This document shows, piece after piece, positions 49,393 through 53,431 of a stretch of 53,431 bases of DNA. The position numbers and the translations under genes were made by a program. Below the pieces are notes generated by a model. It ran no database searches. It was not told the origin of the DNA and worked only from the letters and a program-made list of their open reading frames with translations. The stretch is taken from contig JAUNCZ010000017.1 of the NCBI GenBank assembly GCA_030526405.1, forward strand, positions 1 through 53,431, given 5' to 3'. Source of the DNA: Lachnospiraceae bacterium. Its GTDB lineage: Bacteria > Bacillota > Clostridia > Lachnospirales > Lachnospiraceae. Numbering within the stretch: position 1 is the first letter of the stretch; the number at the start of each line of letters is the position of its first letter.

Positions 49393-50133
49393 TCAGCCCT
49401 GTGCGTAACCATGGAAAACAGGTGTTTTCAGTGCAACGGTATCTCCGTCAGAGTGTGCCCACTCAAAACCAAGTTCATTGATATAATTGCCTACTTCCAC
49501 GCCCTGATAGAAGCGAACATTCTCTGTTTCGGAATACAGATATACCTCCACAAAGTAATCTCTTCCCTCAACAATAGGCTCACCCATTGCATTTACAGCC
49601 TCTCCTGTAGCTTCATCATAGTAATACAGAGCAAGGGCTGTGGATTCCAGATCAAAGGAATCACCTTTGCTGTTGAAGCCCTTGGCGTCGGCTACTCCAA
49701 CCTCATCCTTGAAGTCATCGAAGCATGCACCGATGGATGCGCTGACAGGAAGTCTGGCAACACCTTCCACCCTCACAATGGTATTCTCGCCATCATAATC
49801 CGGACTGTCCATCTTTATCTCATGAGCAGCAATTTCCTCAAGGGCCTTCTGATTCTCAGCTGATGCCTGAGCCTCTGCATTGATCTGAGCCTCTGTTTTC
49901 TCCTCTTCAGGCTGCTCTGCCTCAGTCTGCTCCGGCTCCTGTGCTACCGGCTCAGTCTCTTCTTTCTTCTCCTCCACCGGCTCCTCTGGCTTCTCTTCCT
50001 CTGCCTTGCTCTCTGAAGCAGCTGAATCAGTCTGTGTTTCAGCTGGTGCCTGTTTTCCGTCGCAGCCTGTAATTCCCAGGGCTGCAACTACCGCAAATGC
50101 TGCAATAAGGGTTCTCACTGTTCTGTTTTTCAT
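49393..50133 (-). CDS. uncharacterised lipoprotein with Glu/Pro-rich linker
   Basis: This is a 246-residue exported protein. The signal peptide ends in lipobox LGITGC (Cys24). A Glu/Ala/Pro-rich linker of about 60 residues follows, presumably crossing the cell wall. After it comes a globular domain (about 100-246) rich in Asp and Tyr with alternating strands, which I do not recognise. AAAGGAA precedes the ATG at 50133. It is divergent from the metalloprotease-helicase operon and sits alone, and no terminator is obvious after it. Confidence 0.72.
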   Translation of the reverse strand: MKNRTVRTLIAAFAVVAALGITGCDGKQAPAETQTDSAASESKAEEEKPEEPVEEKKEETEPVAQEPEQTEAEQPEEEKTEAQINAEAQASAENQKALEEIAAHEIKMDSPDYDGENTIVRVEGVARLPVSASIGACFDDFKDEVGVADAKGFNSKGDSFDLESTALALYYYDEATGEAVNAMGEPIVEGRDYFVEVYLYSETENVRFYQGVEVGNYINELGFEWAHSDGDTVALKTPVFHGYAQG

Positions 50134-50372
50134 ACTTTTTTCCTTTCCGCCATACAATAATATCTTCATATAAGATGCATACTTTGACGATCTTCTCCCT
50201 GAAGATCCTGAAATAGTGTCTTCTCTATTTCATCAAGTTTTCCGATCATTTCTATTGTCACAATATTAACATTATACTATGAAAATGTAAATGTTTTACT
50301 ATAATACAATTCGGTCATTTCACCTTATTTTTTCTGATTATTTTCTTTCCGGTTCCCAGCACAAAAATCCTC
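50134..50372. other. divergent AT-rich promoter region
   Basis: On the minus strand TATAAT at 50271-50276 could serve the lipoprotein gene. On the plus strand TATAAT at 50300-50305 mirrors it. The two are arranged around a near-palindrome of AAAATGT/ATGTTTT type at 50282-50297. Nothing else is recognised. Confidence 0.4.
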
Positions 50373-50409
50373 TTGACCACCCGAACATATATTCGTATAC
50401 TAAGAATAT
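50373..50409 (+). promoter_or_regulatory. promoter of the ImmA/IrrE-helicase operon with a LexA-like box
   Basis: TTGACC (50373-50378), exactly 17 bases, TATACT (50396-50401), and the ATG only seven bases later at 50408, with no ribosome binding site. CGAACATATATTCG at 50382-50395 lies in the spacer and matches the Gram-positive LexA box CGAAC-N4-GTTCG at nine of ten defined positions. A second inverted repeat ATATTC/GAATAT (50389-50409) covers the -10 and start codon. Confidence 0.7.
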
Positions 50410-51163
50410 GAATAGTCCTACTTTTAAACTAACCCCTGAGGGTGTACCCATCCTCTCTGCTGAGCAGATCGACAGATTTGCTGACCAGCTGGTGCGGGAG
50501 ATACAGCCGGAATTGTATTACAGACAGCTGGATGCTGTGAGCCTCTCTCTTATTATGAAACGGCTGGAGGGATGGCATTTTGCCGGGCGCTACCTGTCCA
50601 GGAGCGGCGGGCTTCTTGGTCTTGCGTCTTTTCAGGGCGGCCCTCTGACCATCTACGATGAAACAAGGACTTTCCCGGAGCTTCTTCAGGTGCCACCTCA
50701 GTCCATCCTGGTGGATCGGGAGCTGTTTAAAAAGGAAAACGAGCGATACTTCCGCTTTACACTGGCCCATGAGATGGGACATGCTCTGCTGCACCGGCAG
50801 TTTGCCTCCCGGGAGGAGAATATGCGCTCCTACCAGCAGCAGGGAAACCAGCGTCGTCTGGAGGATACTGCGGAATGCTTTGGAATACGGGAAAAAAGGG
50901 AGCTGAAAACCAGCTATGACTGGATTGAATGGCAGGCCAATACCTTTGCCGCCTGTCTTCTGATGCCCAAAACCCTGATCCGTCAGACCAGAAATCTGGT
51001 GTTCAGCCAGCGGGTTCCCTATATGGAATTCCTCAATGAACTGTGTATTACCGTGATGGATGTGTTCCGTGTATCCCACAGGGCAGCATATTATCGGCTG
51101 AAAGCAATGGACATTGCTCCTGAAAACTGCCATATTCTTCCAAATGGAGTGATTGTACAATGA
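50408..51163 (+). CDS. ImmA/IrrE-family zinc metallopeptidase
   Basis: This 251-residue protein has the zinc motif HEMGH at residues 121-125 and Glu174 (EWQANTFAACLLMP) as probable third ligand. It ends with the family's VSHRAAYYRLKA helix. ImmA and IrrE/PprI proteases cleave repressor proteins in response to DNA damage. The frame is open to 50291, but 50408 is chosen because family similarity begins there and a strong promoter sits immediately upstream. The mRNA would be leaderless, since no Shine-Dalgarno sequence exists. The last codon overlaps the helicase start (ATGA). No XRE-type repressor, the usual partner, is adjacent, so its target lies elsewhere or is LexA-like. Confidence 0.85.
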   Translation: MNSPTFKLTPEGVPILSAEQIDRFADQLVREIQPELYYRQLDAVSLSLIMKRLEGWHFAGRYLSRSGGLLGLASFQGGPLTIYDETRTFPELLQVPPQSILVDRELFKKENERYFRFTLAHEMGHALLHRQFASREENMRSYQQQGNQRRLEDTAECFGIREKRELKTSYDWIEWQANTFAACLLMPKTLIRQTRNLVFSQRVPYMEFLNELCITVMDVFRVSHRAAYYRLKAMDIAPENCHILPNGVIVQ

Positions 51164-53322
51164 TTGATTATACTGATGAACTTCTACTGAATCTGAATGA
51201 GGAACAGCGGCAGGCCGCGGAGACAACAGAGGGCTTTGTCCGTGTAATTGCCGGCGCCGGCTCCGGAAAGACCAGAGCCCTTACCCACCGTTTTGCCTAT
51301 CTGGTGAATGAGCTGGGTATCCTGCCTGGCCATATCCTCTGCGTGACATTTACCAATAAATCCGCCAATGAGATGCGCCAGCGTATCCATCTGCTTACCG
51401 GTGACAATGATACCGGTTATATCTCCACCTTCCACGGCTTCTGTGTGAACATCCTGCAGGAGGATTCCCATGCGGTGTCCTATCCCAAGAGCTTTCTTGT
51501 ACTGGATAACAGTGATATCAACGACATGCTGAAGCTGATCTATGAAGAGCGAAATCTGTCTCTCCGTGATATGACCTTCTCCAGGGCCCGGGATATGATT
51601 GAAATCCGGAAGCTCAAGACAGAGCCTGAATACTACCGTGATATGATCCACATGGATCTCTCTGTGCTGAGGGAGAAATATCTGAAGGCCACTGACCCTC
51701 TGGATATCATCTTTTACGGATATCTGTACCAGGAGAAAAAGGCATTTGCCCTGGATTACAATGATCTGATCAAGTTTTCTCTGTATATTTTCGAGACCCA
51801 TAAGGACATCTGTCTGAAATGGCAGAAAAGGCTGGAATATATTATGATCGATGAGTTTCAGGACATCGACCCTCTGCAGTATCGCCTGATGGAGGTGCTG
51901 TGCGGCTACCACAAAAACCTGTTTGTGGTGGGGGATCCGGATCAGACCATCTATACCTGGCGTGGTGCCAACGTGAAATATCTTATGGAATTTTACAAGC
52001 AATTCCCTGACACCAAAACCATCCTTATGATGCAGAATTACCGCTCCACACCACAGATTCTCTCTGCGGTTAATTCCCTGATCGATAAAAATGAATACAG
52101 GATCAAAAAGGATCTGATCCCCTCTCTGGCTGATGGAGACAAGCCCCTCTGCCACCATGGTAAGAATACCGCTGCAGAGGCGGAATGGATCGGTAAAAAG
52201 ATCCGGGAGCTGAACCAGCAGCAGAATGTGCCTCTGAAGGATATCACCATTCTGTATCGGGCCCACTATGTAACCCGGCCCATTGAGGAATATCTCATGA
52301 AGGAGAAGATTCCCTACTGTATCTACAGCGGTGTGCAGTTTTTTGACCGACTGGAGATCAAGGATGCCTTATGTTATCTTCGAATGATCGCCTTTCAGGA
52401 TGATCTGTCCTTCCGCAGGGTGGTGAACACACCAAAAAGAAATATCGGTCAGCGCCGAATGGCATTCCTGGAGGAATATGCCTCAGCCCATTCCCTGACC
52501 CTGTATGCTGCTCTGAAGGAGACCCTGGAGCAGGATCTTTTCAAGGGAACCGGAGCTTCGGAATTTGTGGAGCTTATTGAGCACTTTTCCGCCACCTGTG
52601 AACATGTTCCCGTAACGGACCTTCTGTCCATGGTCTTAAATAAATCCGGCTATGAAAAAGCCCTCCGGACAGAGGGATCTCAGGAGCGCCTGGATAACCT
52701 GGCTGAGCTGAAACAGTCCATCTACGAATACGAGATCAGCTGCGGTGAAGAGGCCACCCTTCCGGACTATCTCCATCATGTGGCCCTCTACACCAATCAG
52801 GATGTGGAACAGCAAGGAGATAAGGTGAAGCTGATGACCGTCCATGCCTCCAAGGGTCTGGAATTCCCAAATGTGTTCCTCTGCGGACTCAATGAGGGCA
52901 TCTTCCCCTCCGGCAAGGTGAAGGACCAGAAGGGAATGGAGGAGGAACGCCGTCTGGCCTTTGTTGCCCTGACCCGTGCAAAACAACGACTGTTTCTCAC
53001 AGAAGCCCTGGGCCGGAACTTTGACGGTTCTCCCCGGTATCCCTCCAGATTTCTGCTGGATATTGATGCCGATCTTCTGGAGCACACGGCACCGCCGGAT
53101 GAACAGCTGATCCGTGAAGCCAAAAGCTATATCCGCATTCAGACCAACTGCGCCGCCCCTGCCAATGATGCATTTGCAGCGGGACAGCGAATCCGACACA
53201 AGGTGTTTGGCGAGGGCCAGATCCTGCGTCTGGATACAGAAGCCCAGGCTTACGTCATCCGTTTTGACAGACTTGGTACGGAAAGAGAGGTTTCCTTCCG
53301 GGCAAAGCTGGAGTCCATCTAA
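51160..53322 (+). CDS. UvrD/PcrA/Rep-family DNA helicase (superfamily 1A)
   Basis: This is a 720-residue 3'-5' DNA helicase. The Q motif is LNEEQRQAA (12-20), Walker A AGAGSGKT (31-38), motif Ia TFTNKSANEM, and Walker B MIDEFQDIDPLQ (229-240, Phe in the middle of DE-x-QD). Motif III is GDPDQTIYTWRGA (258-270), motif V VHASKGLEFPNVF and motif VI EERRLAFVALTRAK. The C-terminal 50 residues (GQRIRHKVFGEGQIL) resemble the PcrA Tudor-like tail that binds RNA polymerase. Translation is coupled to the metalloprotease by ATGA. A housekeeping PcrA is usually encoded elsewhere, so this may be a second, damage-induced helicase, or it may be pcrA itself. Confidence 0.92.
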   Translation: MIDYTDELLLNLNEEQRQAAETTEGFVRVIAGAGSGKTRALTHRFAYLVNELGILPGHILCVTFTNKSANEMRQRIHLLTGDNDTGYISTFHGFCVNILQEDSHAVSYPKSFLVLDNSDINDMLKLIYEERNLSLRDMTFSRARDMIEIRKLKTEPEYYRDMIHMDLSVLREKYLKATDPLDIIFYGYLYQEKKAFALDYNDLIKFSLYIFETHKDICLKWQKRLEYIMIDEFQDIDPLQYRLMEVLCGYHKNLFVVGDPDQTIYTWRGANVKYLMEFYKQFPDTKTILMMQNYRSTPQILSAVNSLIDKNEYRIKKDLIPSLADGDKPLCHHGKNTAAEAEWIGKKIRELNQQQNVPLKDITILYRAHYVTRPIEEYLMKEKIPYCIYSGVQFFDRLEIKDALCYLRMIAFQDDLSFRRVVNTPKRNIGQRRMAFLEEYASAHSLTLYAALKETLEQDLFKGTGASEFVELIEHFSATCEHVPVTDLLSMVLNKSGYEKALRTEGSQERLDNLAELKQSIYEYEISCGEEATLPDYLHHVALYTNQDVEQQGDKVKLMTVHASKGLEFPNVFLCGLNEGIFPSGKVKDQKGMEEERRLAFVALTRAKQRLFLTEALGRNFDGSPRYPSRFLLDIDADLLEHTAPPDEQLIREAKSYIRIQTNCAAPANDAFAAGQRIRHKVFGEGQILRLDTEAQAYVIRFDRLGTEREVSFRAKLESI

Positions 53323-53431
53323 GCAGCTGCGTAGATTTCATGGAAAACTGGGTGTGAATGTAGAAAAACAGGGATACCTTCAAACAATGGATTATGTCAG
53401 GGTGGATGACTATGAAAGCAAGACGATTGCG
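53323..53431 (+). other. window end: possible beginning of another reading frame
   Basis: A frame is open from before 53323 to the window edge; from the ATG at 53386 it reads MDYVRVDDYESKTIA. Composition looks coding, but there is no clear ribosome binding site and the fragment is too short to judge. It could be a partial gene or a decayed remnant. Confidence 0.25.

Overview
The window is an ordinary-looking chromosomal stretch of a Gram-positive anaerobe, most likely a Lachnospiraceae (Clostridia). I infer this from the AGGAGG-type ribosome binding sites, intrinsic terminators, lipoprotein boxes, a split transketolase, a But-type CoA-transferase, an ECF-type cobalt/nickel transporter and solitary clostridial regulators. 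I see no rRNA or tRNA gene, CRISPR array, insertion sequence or prophage. About fifty protein genes fill it densely, mostly in short operons closed by clear terminators.

Layout. 0.1-2.4 kb: an ABC-F ATPase, then a 660-bp leader/intergenic region with an orphan terminator. 2.4-6.1 kb: an uncharacterised two-gene unit (coiled-coil/winged-helix-like protein plus a C39-like cysteine peptidase candidate) and a membrane-anchored amidase. 6.2-12.1 kb: a MacAB-like efflux operon with two adaptor proteins, an ATPase, a permease and its own LysR regulator. 12.6-19.2 kb: a two-domain PPK2, split transketolase, a LysR regulator, and a PspA plus TPM-like membrane protein pair. 19.3-23.3 kb (minus strand): two HAD phosphatases, a Nudix ADP-ribose hydrolase, DinB polymerase and RpiA. 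23.6-27.5 kb: an orphan sugar-binding lipoprotein, a Gfo/Idh/MocA dehydrogenase, a divergent AraC regulator and a small HPr-like protein. 27.6-31.8 kb: ThiE, ThiM, beta-carbonic anhydrase and a molybdopterin oxidoreductase in one minus-strand run. 31.9-35.1 kb: CbiN, CbiM, CbiO and CbiQ, the last with a His-rich N-terminus. 35.5-39.3 kb: a Cys-cluster membrane protein, Aat, a broken ClpA and ClpS, which together are the bacterial N-degron pathway. 39.5-44.6 kb: a complete Opp/Dpp/Nik-type ABC importer. 44.8-50.1 kb: HAD hydrolase, YfcE phosphodiesterase, CoA-transferase, YhhN, a DUF2798-like membrane protein and a lipoprotein. 50.4-53.3 kb: an ImmA/IrrE-type metalloprotease translationally coupled to a UvrD/PcrA helicase.

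The points most worth following are these. (1) The ImmA/IrrE-helicase operon has a LexA-like palindrome between its -35 and -10 boxes, and the -10 sits so close to the ATG that the mRNA should be leaderless. (2) clpA lacks most of its second AAA+ module, yet its extreme C-terminal domain remains as a separate ORF overlapping by ATGA, inside an otherwise intact clpS-aat operon. (3) An 11-bp perfect anti-Shine-Dalgarno/Shine-Dalgarno pairing lies in the leader of the DUF2798-like gene. (4) Four terminators of unrelated genes share one sequence family, and several gene 3' ends are followed by degenerate copies of themselves. Starts were moved downstream of the longest open frame wherever a ribosome binding site decided it, and this is noted in each entry.
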